DNA from: Cyanophora paradoxa
Taxonomy: Eukaryota; Glaucocystophyceae; Cyanophorales; Cyanophoraceae
DNA length: 64,000 nucleotides
NCBI GenBank assembly: GCA_004431415.1
Contig: QPMI01000047.1
Coordinates: 124,001-188,000 of the forward strand
Direction of reading: 5' to 3'
Shown: piece after piece, positions 17,541-28,888 of the stretch
Layout of the letters: each line of letters opens with the position of its first letter
Position numbering within the stretch: the first letter of the stretch is position 1
Made by a program: the position numbers and the translations under genes
The notes under the pieces: model-generated
The model's database searches: none
What the model saw: only the letters and a program-made list of their open reading frames with translations
What the model was told of the DNA's origin: nothing

Positions 17541-18554
17541 ATGCCCGGTTATCAAAGCATCATCCGCACGGCATGCGCCGTCGCAAAGGAATCTGGCTAC
17601 CCCGGGGGCGGGCCGTGGGCGGACTTCATCTGTATCGACCAGAAAGCTTCCCCCGAGGTGAAAATGAAGCAGGTCATCGCAGGCTGGGACGGGTACGTGA
17701 GTTTGAGCCAGATCAATGTCGACGTCTGCGTCGATTTAGTATATATATTATGTCTGACTGCGATTCTGACCGGTACCGAGTGCAGGTACTCCGATTGTTT
17801 GAGCCTGCTTATGTATATGTGCACCCCCGAGAGAGCGAAAAGGCTGCGGCATTACCTGTACGGGACGGGCATGGCCGAGCTCAACATGCGGCTTGCTTCT
17901 GCAGCGCAGGAGCAAGAAGAATACAAGCAAAGGCGCACATCCTTCGAGGTCATGGGGCAGTTTGGCGACGAGCAGCATTGGATGCAAGCGGATAGATTCG
18001 AGAAGGCCGCCAGGAGGGCATTCGTGTTTGAGTTCGTACCGAAGCGAGTGTGGATCATTTCAGAACTTGCGTTAATGTGCATCAATGACAAGATCGTTCA
18101 GAACCTTGGCGCGCGCATTCGATGATGTTTAATTACATAAGACCCGATAAAGATCTAGAACGCCTCCCTGACGGATTTCGAAATCGCAGCATTCACGATT
18201 GCGGTCATTCAGCGGCATTACAATTGGGTATATATGCGTGTATTTAGGGAAATCCGTTCTTTGATGCAGGCGGCTAATGATCGTTTCCACTTTTGCAGGA
18301 TTTTGCAGCGAGCCAAGCGAATTTGACCAACCAGCAAGAGTTCATCATCGCTCTCACAAATTGTGCCACGCAAGTCGCAGCAGAGTTTCCGTTGGGGCGA
18401 AGCAGAAAGGGCTCTGCGGGCTTCCGGCACGGCGCCTCCTCGAAACCAGCAAGCGAGAATATGGTTAAGTTGATTATGAGAATGGCGCACATGGGAGGCT
18501 TGTGCGCGCCGACTATGATCAAGCCTCGAGGCGCCGATGTGTACACACCAATGA
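17541..18554 (+). pseudogene. Truncated tandem copy of the host membrane-protein gene (exons 1-2 only)
   Basis: The copy starts with ATG 17541 (MPGYQSIIRT). A 47-nt intron (17739-17785, GTATAT...TGCAG) is predicted because removing it continues the frame as VLRLFEPAYVYVHP. After it one extra C in CACCCCCGAG shifts the frame relative to the other copy. Exon 1 would end at about 18095 (donor GTTCAG) and exon 2 starts at 18299 with DFAASQ. The copy then runs into the next block without exons 3 and 4. It might give a short transcript, or could be spliced into the downstream copy. Confidence 0.6.
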
Positions 18555-19109
18555 CGCAATCGAAGTACGTACTGTATTCAATAGTGACAGACTTGCCTCC
18601 ACTGGCTAGGCACTGGGCCTTCACGTCGTCTTCACCGATGTTGCTCTGATGCCACAGAGCGGTTGATGCCTTGCAGTCGTAGGAAGCGTAGCAGGACGAG
18701 TCTAACACAATGTGCAGATTAGGACTTCGGAATGTGTTAAAATGTGCGATCAAACGCAAACGCACTTCCTCCCATGATGTCGATGGATGCAGGCCCTGAG
18801 GGGTTGTTCGAAACCTGAAGAAGCGCACACCTCACGCGTTACTCGCGGCCATAAGATGCGTGCACCTCGGGGCCTATACGTGTACGTACGGGCACGCGGG
18901 CGGCGGCTTCGCGTCTTTGTGCTGCGGAGTTGTGCTACTAACTTGCGCAGGGCCGCGACCGGCAGTCAGCGGCAGATCGATCTGGATTCTGGACTGAGCC
19001 TCGGCCCGGCGGAGATCGAAGATGCGAGGGCCGGTAAACAGAAGGAGGGTGGATTATTGGGCTCAGTGCTCCTAGTAGGGTCGGCAAGCCTGAGTTGGGC
19101 TCAGTGCTC

Positions 19110-19357
19110 CTACCGTGTAACACTTAAATATGACGGCATCTGTGATGTCGTTTATAAAACCTGGACTCCCGTGCGTGACATATGACGCTCCCAAATTATG
19201 TCGCTATACAATTCGAGGTTTGTATGGGGCGCGGTAATTTTGTATGGCGCCCAGGAATTATGACGCTCCCAAATTATGTCGTTATAGCAAAATGTCGGCG
19301 ACATAATTTGGGGATGACATAATAAAGTGCGCGGCATACATAAGTGTTATACGGTAG
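19110..19357. mobile_element. MITE-like element (family 1, copy 2)
   Basis: Second copy of the element at 17171-17418, carried in the second duplicated block, with the same 17-bp inverted ends and TA flanks. Confidence 0.65.
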
Positions 19358-19478
19358 TAAAGCCCGGCGGCCAGCCAGCCGCTGAGCTCGACTCTGCTCG
19401 AGCGGCGGCGAGTCCAGCCAGGCGGACCGTCCGGGCCCGGGACCGTCGGACCCGGATCTCCCGGAGTACTAGTCCGCG

Positions 19479-21134
19479 ATGCCCGGTTATCAAAGCATCA
19501 TCCGCACGGCATGCGCCGTCGCAAAGGAATCTGGCTACCCCGGGGCGGGCCGTGGGCGGACTTCATCTGTATCGACCAGAAAGCTTCCCCGAGGTGAAAA
19601 TGAAGCAGGTCATCGCAGGCTGGGACGGGTACGTGAGTTTGAGCCAGATCAATGTCGACGTCTGCGTCGATTTAGTATATATATTATGTCTGACTGCGAT
19701 TCTGACCGGTACCGAGTGCAGGTACTCCGATTGTTTGAGCCTGCTTATGTATATGTGCACCCCGAGAGAGCGAAAAGGCTGCGGCATTACCTGTACGGGA
19801 CGGGCATGGCCGAGCTCAACATGCGGCTTGCTTCTGCAGCGCAGGAGCAAGAAGAATACAAGCAAAGGCGCACATCCTTCGAGGTCATGGGGCAGTTTGG
19901 CGACGAGCAGCATTGGATGCAAGCGGATAGATTCGAGAAGGCCGCCAGGAGGGCATTCGTGTTTGAGTTCGTACCGAAGCGAGTGTGGATCATTTCAGAA
20001 CTTGCGTTAATGTGCATCAATGACAAGATCGTTCAGAACCTTGGCGCGCGCATTCGATGATGTTTAATTACATAAGACCCGATAAAGATCTAGAACGCCT
20101 CCCTGACGGATTTCGAAATCGCAGCATTCACGATTGCGGTCATTCAGCGGCATTACAATTGGGTATATATGCGTGTATTTAGGGAAATCCGTTCTTTGAT
20201 GCAGGCGGCTAATGATCGTTTCCACTTTTGCAGGATTTTGCAGCGAGCCAAGCGAATTTGACCAACCAGCAAGAGTTCATCATCGCTCTCACAAATTGTG
20301 CCACGCAAGTCGCAGCAGAGTTTCCGTTGGGGCGAAGCAGAAAGGGCTCTGCGGGCTTCCGGCACGGCGCCTCCTCGAAACCAGCAAGCGAGAATATGGT
20401 TAAGTTGATTATGAGAATGGCGCACATGGGAGGCTTGTGCGCGCCGACTATGATCAAGCCTCGAGGCGCCGATGTGTACACACCAATGAACGAGTTCGCC
20501 TCTACTTTGGAGATCGACCGGTGCCATACATTTATTATGCATGACTGAGCATGCAGTCCTGCTACGCTATTCATGATCACACAATATTAATTGCATTGCA
20601 AATCAGATTCCGCATTGTTCATCTCGCGCAATCGGGGCGCTGGATTGAACCCGAGGAGGCAGCAGTGAGAAAGGCAGAGAAGGAAGGAGCACCCTACACA
20701 AAGGACCTGGTATTGTAAGCTGCATCGTTCAATGCTTTCTTTCTGATGCTCGATCTGAATTTATGCATTTATCGGATCCGTTCTTTTGTGCCCGCAGAGA
20801 TCAGTCGGAGAAGTACCATACATTTGCGGCATATTTCTGGACCTTTTTCACGATTCTTCCGTTCCTTCTGATCGCCGGCGCCCTGTCCGGCTTCATTGTT
20901 TTCGGCATCGTCTACCTTCTTTTCTCCTGCCTCCTCTGCCCGTTCCGTGTCTGCTGCTGCGGAGGAAACCAAATCCGAGACACGGAGGAGAATGACGGGA
21001 CGGGAAGCGGCATCAGTTTCACGACCGCCGATGTAGGGGCTGCCATTGCGAAGTTTCGCCATATGTATGTCAATGTACATGTACAGTTGCAGGCGCCTGC
21101 ATCTATCAGTACTATAGCTAGTGGCGACATGTAG
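19479..21134 (+). CDS. Host membrane protein, only copy with all exons
   Basis: Predicted exons are 19479-19674, 19722-20030, 20234-20520, 20607-20714 and 20798-21134. The junctions at 20520/20607 (split Arg codon) and 20714/20798 (split Leu codon) keep the frame with GT...AG ends. Exon 1 as assembled has lost a G and a C in homopolymers relative to the first copy, which breaks its frame. The N-terminal part is helical and charged (ASAAQEQEEYKQRRTSFEVM). The last exon has one or two membrane segments (FFTILPFLLIAGALSGFIVF, then a Cys-rich CLLCPFRVCCCGG stretch) and a polar tail. I do not recognise the family. Confidence 0.62.
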
Positions 21135-21249
21135 AAATACCGCAATTGCATTGCAATTGTATTCGAGAATTGAATTCGAAGTCCATTTGGCCGCCGGGCC
21201 AGGGGCCCGGCCGCGCCGCGGGCGCCGGGAAGACCGTGGGCAGTGATCT

Positions 21250-24200
21250 GGCAATCCTACAGCTGTGAATTCCCGAACGCGGTGCCGGTTTTTCGAGGTC
21301 TTCGATGGTCCGAAGACGACGAGCGTTTCGAAGACGTGCAAGGCGGCGGGGGACGCGTAAGGATCGACGCCTCGCGCCGCCTCGATCACGCCGCCTCGGC
21401 GGGGGTAGTTGTGGCCGCCCCCGCCTCCGGATCCTCCTTTGCCTCTTCCCCAAGCTCGGGCCCGGGGTCCAGCGCCGGCTTCCCCTTGCAGCTGACGGTC
21501 CGGGTCCCCCTTCCGGTCGCCCTGGGGAACCGAACCCGCCCCCGCTCCCGACCCCGTACCCGGGCCGGGCCCCGGGGGGGCTAGGGCGCCCGCCTCGGGC
21601 CTGGGCGCCCCCGAGGGGCCCCGGAGGGCGCGTATCTTTGCGAGGACGGAGCGCGCGACGGCGGGGGCCGCGAAGGCCTGGCCCGCCAGCTGGTGCGCCC
21701 CCATCATCAGCGCCACCCCAAACATCACCTGGGCGGATCAGATGAGATCAGATCAGATCGGAACGGCTCTGATCCAGAGCGAGCACCTTGATCATGATTT
21801 CCGTCGCCAGGCCGCCCGAGATCGAATCCGTCCAGAGCGCGAAGACCACGCAGTACACCAGCGCCTGGCACGCCCCCGCCACGCCCTGGGTACGGGGTGT
21901 CAGGTTTAATTTCGAGCGCGGAGGGGGTACGGCATTCGCCGCGCGCCTGGACGACGTTCTCCGAGCGCTTGCGCAAGGGGCGCGAGGCTGCGAGGTACCC
22001 CACGCTCGCCAGCTGCGGGGGTACGGATCGCGCGCGTCCGTAGGGGGTACGCGCAAAGGTGGGACCTAGCTGGGGGCACCTGGATCGCGATGAGGAGGGA
22101 CAGCTGCGCCCCGCCGTGCCGCACCAGGCCAAGGATCAGCCCCTGCGAACGGGGTACGCGTTTAGAAGAGAAACGAGCGAAAAGATCGCCGCGGGTTCGG
22201 GTCCGCACGACGACGATTGTCTTCACGAGGTCCACGGCCTGCGGGGGGTACCGCATCGGCTCGGTGGTTCGGCCGAGGGGGGGGGAGATAGGAGGGGGAT
22301 ACGGCGCTCACGTGGTAGAGGTAGGCCCCGCGCTCGAACCGGAAGTTCTGCGCGCGGGCTCGAATCAGGACGGGAGGGGAAAGAGGGGAGGGGGGTACGC
22401 GCGTCGAAGAGGGGGGCATAGCGGGCCGCAAACTCCGCGCCCTGTCCGGCGCCCGGGGCCCCGCCCGGAGGTGCCCACAGCCCTGCACCCGCCCGCGCCG
22501 GCGTCAGCTGCAGGCCAAGCCGGCCGGCCGGCTCGACGGGCCGCACCGTCCACCCCGAGTGCCCGAAGGATGCGGGGCCTGGGGGCCGCCACCGCAGCGG
22601 CGGCGGCGCGGGGCGCCGGCGCGCCCTCGGCCGCGCCCTCGGCCGCGGCGGCGGCGGCGAGGCGCGCAGCGAGCGCGGCGGGGAGCGCCGCCTCCTCCTC
22701 CTCTCCCTTCCTCGGGCACGGCGGGCACGGCGGCCCGGGCGGAAGAGGGCCCTCCGGGGCCGGCGAGGGCGAGGGCGGGGGCGGGTGCGGGGCCGTGGGG
22801 AGGGCCCAGAGCCGCCCCGGCCCCTGCGGCGGGGAGGGCGGAGCCGCCGCCCGAGCCGCCCCATCCCTCTGCTCCTCCGCGTCCTCGCCCTCGAGCTTGA
22901 GCGAACGCGAGAGGAGCGTCGCCGCGCAGCGCTGCGCGGCGCCCGTCGGCTCCCGCGGCCGCTGCCGCCGCCGCGCGTCCGCCCCGGCGGCCTCCTCCAG
23001 CGCCGGGGCGCAGCCGGGGAGGGGCGCCGCGCCGGGCGGCAGCTCCGGAGCCGGAGCCGCCGCCGGCGCCGCCTGCGGTCCGGCGGCGCGCCAGGACCCC
23101 GAGGAGCGCTTGCGCCAGCTCAGGACGCGGGGGACCGACCGCCGCGCCGCCTCTCTCCCGTCCACGGCCCCCGCCCCGCCTCCGCCCCCGCCCCGCCCCG
23201 CCCCGCCACGGCGCCCGCCTCCTGCCCCTCCGCGCCTCGGAAGGAGCCGTTCGGAGAGCCGAAAGAGGCGAGGACGGCGACGCTCCGGCGGGCCCGCCGA
23301 GGGCCCTCAGGCGCCGCGGCGCCCGCGGCCGCGCCTCGGCCTCCGCTTCATCTGCCCCCGATCCGGCGGCGGCGGCGCCGCCGCCGAGAACCACTGCGGC
23401 GAACGGCTCCGGCTCCGGTTCCACCCCGGCCCCTTCTCCGGGGCCGTCGCAGGCGTAGGCGCGGAGGCGCCGCAGGCGGGTGCGGGGCGGCACGGGCCTG
23501 CCCCGCCGGCGGGGCGTCCCCCCGGCGGGGCTCCCCTCGGCCCCCTTCAGGCTCCCACGCGACCCCGGCCTGCGCGTCCGACGCCCCGCTCAGCTCGCAG
23601 CGCCCCTGTTGTGATTCCGCCCGCCTGCGTGCCGCATCGCACCTGGAGGCCGGAGCGACGGCCCCGGGCCCGGTCGCGAGCCCTTTAAGCTTGAGATCGT
23701 CGTACCCAGGGTACCGGGGGTCCTCCGGGTCCGGGCGGCGCCCTCGCCCCCCCTCCCCGCCCAGGCCTCCGTCTGCTGCGCCGCCGCCCTCCGGCCCCTG
23801 TGCCCCGTCGAGGAATCGGAGCACGCGATCCCGCCGCAGCCGCTTCCACAGCACCTGAGCAAAGGCTCTAGGAGGGCCGAGGCTCTAGGAGAGGGCCGAG
23901 CTTTTAAAAGAAAGCGCACCCAGGTGACGAAGGCGGCGTAGGCGCCGGGGAGGAGGAGGAGGAGGGCGGAGGCGGCGAGGAGGAAGTGGGGGCGGGCGCC
24001 CCGCGCGTACGCCCGCGCCACGCTCATGCACACGCCCTGCGCATTCCGGGGCCAGAGCACGGCCGTCAGCGAAACGCGAACCCAAACACCGGTACCCAGT
24101 GGGACCCAGGGCGGAAGGCCGGGCGGGCCTGGTGCTTAGGAAGCTTCCCGGAGTCCTCAAAACTCCTCCTAGCTATAGGCTTGTTCGAAGCATGCTTAAG

Positions 24201-27200
24201 CTTAGGGTCTCCTTTATCGTCCATAGGAGGGCGGGCGGGCGCGCCTGGTGGACGCCTGCGGCGAAGGCGAACTCGAGGCGGGGGAAGCGCAGCGCCGGCG
24301 GCGGCTGGAGCGGCTGCCTCGCCGCCTCGCCGGCGGCGGCAGAGGTCGACGCTGACTGGAGCGAGGCGGCCGACGGCGGCGGCGGCGCGGCGGCGCCGGC
24401 GCCGGCGCCGGCTGCGGAGGACGGGGGGGAGGCGCCCCGCCGGCGCAGGCGGTAGAACCTGCGCGCGCGCGCGCGAAGGCCGTCAGCCCTTTCCTCTCCC
24501 CTTCCCCCTCCCCGCCCGGCCCGGCCTCGCGCCTGTAGATGCCGTAGTGGGCGAGGAGGAGCCCGGCGAAGAGCAGCGCGCTCGCCGCGAAGTTGTTCAC
24601 CAGCCCGTACTGCGGGCGGGCCGGGCCGAGAGGAGCCGAGCCGAGGCGAGCCGGGGTCAGAGGGAAGAAAGCAGCGGCGCCGCGCCCGAAGCTAGGGGCG
24701 TCGTCGCACCTATGATAAGCTCTAATATAACTATGACTAACTATGATAAGCTCTAATATAATCTAAAGCCTTTTGTGTGCACGGGGGCACCTCGGCGTCG
24801 CGGCGCTCCTCCTCGTCGGCGTCGCCCGACGGGAGGGCCAGCAGCAGGCGGAGCGAGCCCGCCCCCGGCCCCGGCCCGCCCGCCGGAGGATGACCCGGAC
24901 CCGTCGAGTTGGAGGCGACCGGCCCGTCGGCCAGCGGCCACTGCGCGGGGGCGTAGGCGTAAGATCCAGACGCGTACTTGAAGGAGTGGGCGTGGTCGCC
25001 CAAAAGATCAAGCGGGCGTGCCTTGAAGGAGAGGAGGGCCCACTGGAAGCTCTCGGAGAAGGCGAGGAACTCGTCGGGCAGGGGCGCCGCCAGCAGCGAG
25101 AGCACGCCCATCCACTGCCCGGGCGTCAGCTTCGGCTCCGCGGTCTCGGGCGCAGGCGTCGGGACTGGCATGGGCGCGCCTGGACGAAGCCTATGAGACC
25201 GCCCAGGTTGCCCGAGGCGCCGGCCGAGGCCGCCGACGCCGCCGCGCTCGTCGCCACGCTGCGCTCCTGGCTTAGGGTCGGCCGGGATGGGGCGGGATGG
25301 GAGGGGGTACCTCGCGGCCACGGAGGCGGCGGTGGACGCGGCGACGGCGCCCGCGACGGCGGCTGCCGGGCAAGTAAGCAAGGGGGCGGAAGCGGAGAGG
25401 AAAGGGCGGGAGGAGGAGGAGGGAGGGCGCACATGACATGGCGGACGATGCCTCTGCGGAGATGGCGGCGGGTGGGGCGGCGGCGGCCGCCGCCGGGGGA
25501 GGCGCGGGGGACGGGGATGGGGACGGGGACGGGGATGGGGAGGGGCTTCGGGTGGGGCTCAGGGTGGGCACGGGAGTCGCATCTGCTGACGAGCTCGGGC
25601 TCGGTCTGGGCCTTGGCGTCTCCGTCGGCGAGGGGCTGGGCGACGGGCTCGGGCCAAGCGACGGGCTCGGGCTCGGATTCTCCGTCGGCGACGGGCTGGA
25701 CGACGGGCTGGGCGACGGGCTCGGGCTTGGCGTCTCCGACGGCGAGGGGCTGGGCGACGGGCTCGGGCTGGGCGTCTCCGTCGGCGAGGGGCTGGGCGAC
25801 GGGCTCGGGCTGGGCGACGGGCTAAGGCTCGGCGTCTCCGTCGGCGACGGGCTGGGCGACGGGCTCGGGCTGGGCGACGGGCTCGGGCTCGGCGTCTCCG
25901 TCGGCGACGGGCTGTGCGACGGGCTCGGGCTGGGCGACGGGCTCGGGCTCGGCGTCTCCGTCGGCGACGGGCTGGGCGACGGGCTGGGCGACGGGCTCGG
26001 GCTGGGTGTCTCCGTCGGCGGCGGGCTGGGCGACGGGCTCGGGCTCGGCGTCTCCGTCGGCGACGGGCTGGGCGACGGGCTGGGCGACGGGCTCGGGCTG
26101 GGTGTCTCCGTCGGCGGCGGGCTGGGCGACGGGCTCGGGCTCGGCGTCTCCATCGGCGACGGGCTGGGCGACGGGCTGGACGACGGGCTCGGGTTGGGTG
26201 TCTCCGTCGGCGGCGGGCTGGGCGACGGGCTCGGGCTCGGCGTCTCCGTCGGCGACGGGCTGGGCGACGGGCTGGGCGACGGGCTCGGGCTGGGTGTCTC
26301 CGTCGGCGGCGGGCTGGGCGACGGGCTCGGGCTCGGCGTCTCCATCGGCGACGGGCTGGGCGACGGGCTAGGGCTCGGGCTTGGTGATGGGCTTGGGCTA
26401 GGGCTCGGGGTGGGGTACGGCCTCGGCGTCGGGGCTGTGAGGCTCTGCCGGATCGTCATTCGGAACGTTCCCGCCTCGTTCTGGTACCCTGCCGCGCACC
26501 CGCGATCAGCCCCGGGCGCAGCGAAAAAGCGCCCCGGCGGGATCCGAACCCTCGACGATGATCCCGTAGGCGGCGCCGGAGACGACGGGAATCGTGAGGC
26601 CCGCGCGCAGGCTCGAGATCGAGCACCCGTCGTTGTCGTCTGCGGCCCGTGAGCCCTCGCTGAGGGGGAGGGGCGGGAGGCGGCGCGGGCGGGCGCGCCG
26701 TTGCTCGCGACGATGGAGGCAACGGCGCTGGTACTGAACGAGGGGCACGCCGTCGGCGAGAGGACGTACACGTATCTGGGGGGGCCGAGGTGAGCTTTGA
26801 AGGCGAGGGGGTAGGGATGGGTGGGTGGGTGGGTGGGGGGATGGAGCGGACGTGTCGAACGTGGTCTGGGGGTAGCACGTGTCGATCGTCGCGAAGCTGT
26901 GCGGAGGGGGTACAGGATCGACCGTGCTTCGTCTGGGGGGGGGGGGGGGGCGAGGGGAAGGGGGGTACCCCGTGAGGCCGGCCGCGAAGTAGTAGAAGAC
27001 CTCCCCCGAAGGCTCTTTTTCGAACAGGTTCGGGAGTCCGACGGTCGTACCCGTGACCTGAGAGGGGGGGAAGGGGGCGTCGGGGGGTACACGGAAACCG
27101 GGGCGGGGGTACCGCGCGCGCACGTCGGCGGGGAGGGTGAGGACGACAGCGGTGTTGCAGGGGTTCGGCGTGGGCGTCGGGACGGCGACCCGCAGGCCGC

Positions 27201-27931
27201 GCGCCTGCGGCTGCGCCTGCGGCCGGGCTTGGCGGGCCGCAGTGGTCCCCTCCAGTGGCTCGCACGCGACGCCGTCCGCCCAGAGCCGCAGGGAGGGCGC
27301 GACCGCCGGCGAGGCGGCCCGGAGGGGAGCCCCGGGGAGGGGTACGGCCGCCCCGGGCGGGAGCAGCGACGGGGGTACGTCCATCTCGCACGAGGACGCC
27401 CAGCAGGTCCAGCGGGGCCTGCGGGCGGGGACCGGCTCAGCAGAGATCGACGGCGCCCCAGCGCGCCCCGGGGCGCCGGCCGGGCACCCGCGGGGGTCGG
27501 CATCGGCGTCGGAGTCGGCGCGCGCCCCGCGGCCGTCCCCGCAGCCAAGCTCGCCGGCGCGCGCTGCGACGCGAATGCTCACGGCGGCGTCGGCCTGACC
27601 TGCACGCGTGCGGCGCGCGGTCGGTCGGCGGCGCGGGCCGGGCGGCGGTCGAGGGCCAGGCTGCACCCGCGTCAAGGGGCCACGGGCGCAGGAGGGAGAG
27701 CCTGAGCTCGTAGCCGCCCCCCGGGGCCGACTGCGGGACCGCCTGGCCCTCAAAGAAGCACCGGGGCGGCGAGGAGAGCGCCGCCGCTGCAAGCGCGCCC
27801 TGCAGCAAGAGGGCGAGCAGCAGCTCCGCCAGGGCTGTGCAGCGCCATCGCAGTGCTCCGCCGCGGCTGCGGCCTACGTCTGCTGCACTGAATAGCTGAC
27901 GCTGCCGCTGCCGCTGCCGCTGCATCCACAA
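21250..27931 (-). CDS. Host multi-pass membrane protein with PPC-like ectodomain and Ser-Pro stalk
   Basis: A many-exon leftward gene; limits are approximate. The N-terminus (27.9-27.8 kb) has a signal-peptide-like stretch ([19 protein letters not shown]). Exons at about 27.4-26.5 kb encode a beta-sandwich resembling bacterial pre-peptidase C-terminal domains: [20 protein letters not shown], then [21 protein letters not shown] long Ser-Pro-Thr repeat follows. The next part has [20 protein letters not shown] and then several membrane helices: [19 protein letters not shown] (24.6 kb), [20 protein letters not shown] (24.0 kb), LVKTIVVV (22.2 kb), [12 protein letters not shown] (22.1 kb), [11 protein letters not shown] (21.85 kb) and [13 protein letters not shown] (21.7 kb). 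The layout recalls TRP/polycystin-like receptors of protists; this family call is weak. The 3' end is uncertain. Confidence 0.5.
25590..26430 (-). repeat. Ser-Pro-Thr coding minisatellite
   Basis: On the minus strand this encodes [17 protein letters not shown]-type units over and over, with occasional PPPTE variants. Units are built from 6-bp Ser-Pro steps, grouped into higher-order blocks separated by ETPS. It reads as a Hyp-rich-glycoprotein-like extracellular stalk between the ectodomain and the membrane domain. Copy number is likely to vary between alleles. The opposing Gly-Asp-Leu frame is an antisense artefact. Confidence 0.75.
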
Positions 27932-28888
27932 ACACGCTGCGAAGCTCGGCGCTCAATGCTGGGGGCGAGAGGGCGACCTGCCAGGCTGAAGAAACAGGAC
28001 GGGCTGCCGCGGGATGCAGCCCGGAAGCGCGCCGTGTCTTCGTGTGCACGTGGATGGGGCGCGTCTGCGGGGATGCGCGCGGCGTCAGCGGGCGCCCCGC
28101 TGGTGAGAGTCTGAGGTGCTGGAGCGCACCGGTCCCGCTCTTATCTTATCAACACGTACGTCGACCTCCACCTCTGCGCTAAGGCCCCCGAGCTCGATTT
28201 GGCCGTGGGTCGGCTCGAAAGCGCCCATCCCGACGAGAGAAGAACGTCGAGCGCAGCGCCGAAGTTCCCTCGCGGAAGTTGCTCGCGAAGCTAGCGTTGC
28301 GAGGCGAGTGAAGGGAGGGTCGGAGCGACGAGCGCAAGGCGCGCTTCCATCGCCGCAGCAATCGCTTGCCGACGGTGCGCATGCGCCGCTGCGCCTTGCA
28401 ATTGCATGCGACGACGCACAAAGTTGCGCGGGGGAACGAGCTATTGCCGGGTACGTCCGACATTACGTCCTGCCCGGGTACTACGCGTGACTTTTTTCCA
28501 TACAAGCAAGCAAACCGGCCGCGGTCAGGTCGGAGCCCCTTGAGCTCCCGGGACTTGGTCGGAAGTGGTCGACCCAGCAGCGCGGCAGCAGTAAGCGGCG
28601 AAACGCCTGCGGCATCTTTAAGTGTTCGGTCTTGCGGCCCCAACCGTGCAGTTCGGAAGCGCTCATCGAGTCGTCGGCGACTCGTCGCCCACAACCGCGC
28701 CTGGCTCGAGCCCGCGCACGGTGCATAGAACGTGCAGGAGCTTTTGCCATCGCTCCCAGCTCAGGAGGCATGGGCCGCCCACGTGCACGCGCTTCCTGGC
28801 GCTCGCAGCCCGTTCGACTTCGATAGCTCGAAGTCCCGCAAGTTAAGCGCGCTTATCGGCGCGCGAGGTCTCTGTAGACCGCGCACAG
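27932..28888. other. Host intergenic region between divergent genes
   Basis: It separates the leftward membrane-protein gene from the rightward gene starting at 28889 and probably holds both promoters. Short frames exist on both strands but none shows a domain or splice-consistent structure. Confidence 0.4.

Larger units (their letters stand above)
16164..20489. repeat. Tandem duplication of the 5' half of a host gene
   Basis: Two full copies (16616-18554, 1939 bp; 18555-20489, 1935 bp) follow the truncated tail of a third (16164-16615). The copies are nearly identical. I find single substitutions (for example TTCGCGTCG versus TTCACGTCG, and GGCGCTGATG versus GGCGCCGATG) and four single-base length differences, all in G or C homopolymers, which account for the 4-bp size difference. 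Each full copy holds an upstream MITE-like element, exon 1 and most of exon 2 of the gene. Only after 20489 does the sequence continue into unique 3' exons, so the gene's original 3' end is on the right. Confidence 0.9.

Noticed and set aside
22090-23688. Long Arg/Pro/Ala-rich frames on both strands around 22-24 kb
   Set aside because: Extreme GC content leaves all frames open; composition is low-complexity and no domain or splice structure supports them.
25590-26430. CRISPR-like direct repeats
   Set aside because: The repeat is coding, has no unique spacers of constant length, and the genome is eukaryotic.
25438-26652. Long plus-strand frame of Gly-Asp-Leu repeats
   Set aside because: It is the antisense of the Ser-Pro-Thr repeat, which fits a receptor stalk and continues into splice-consistent domains on the minus strand.
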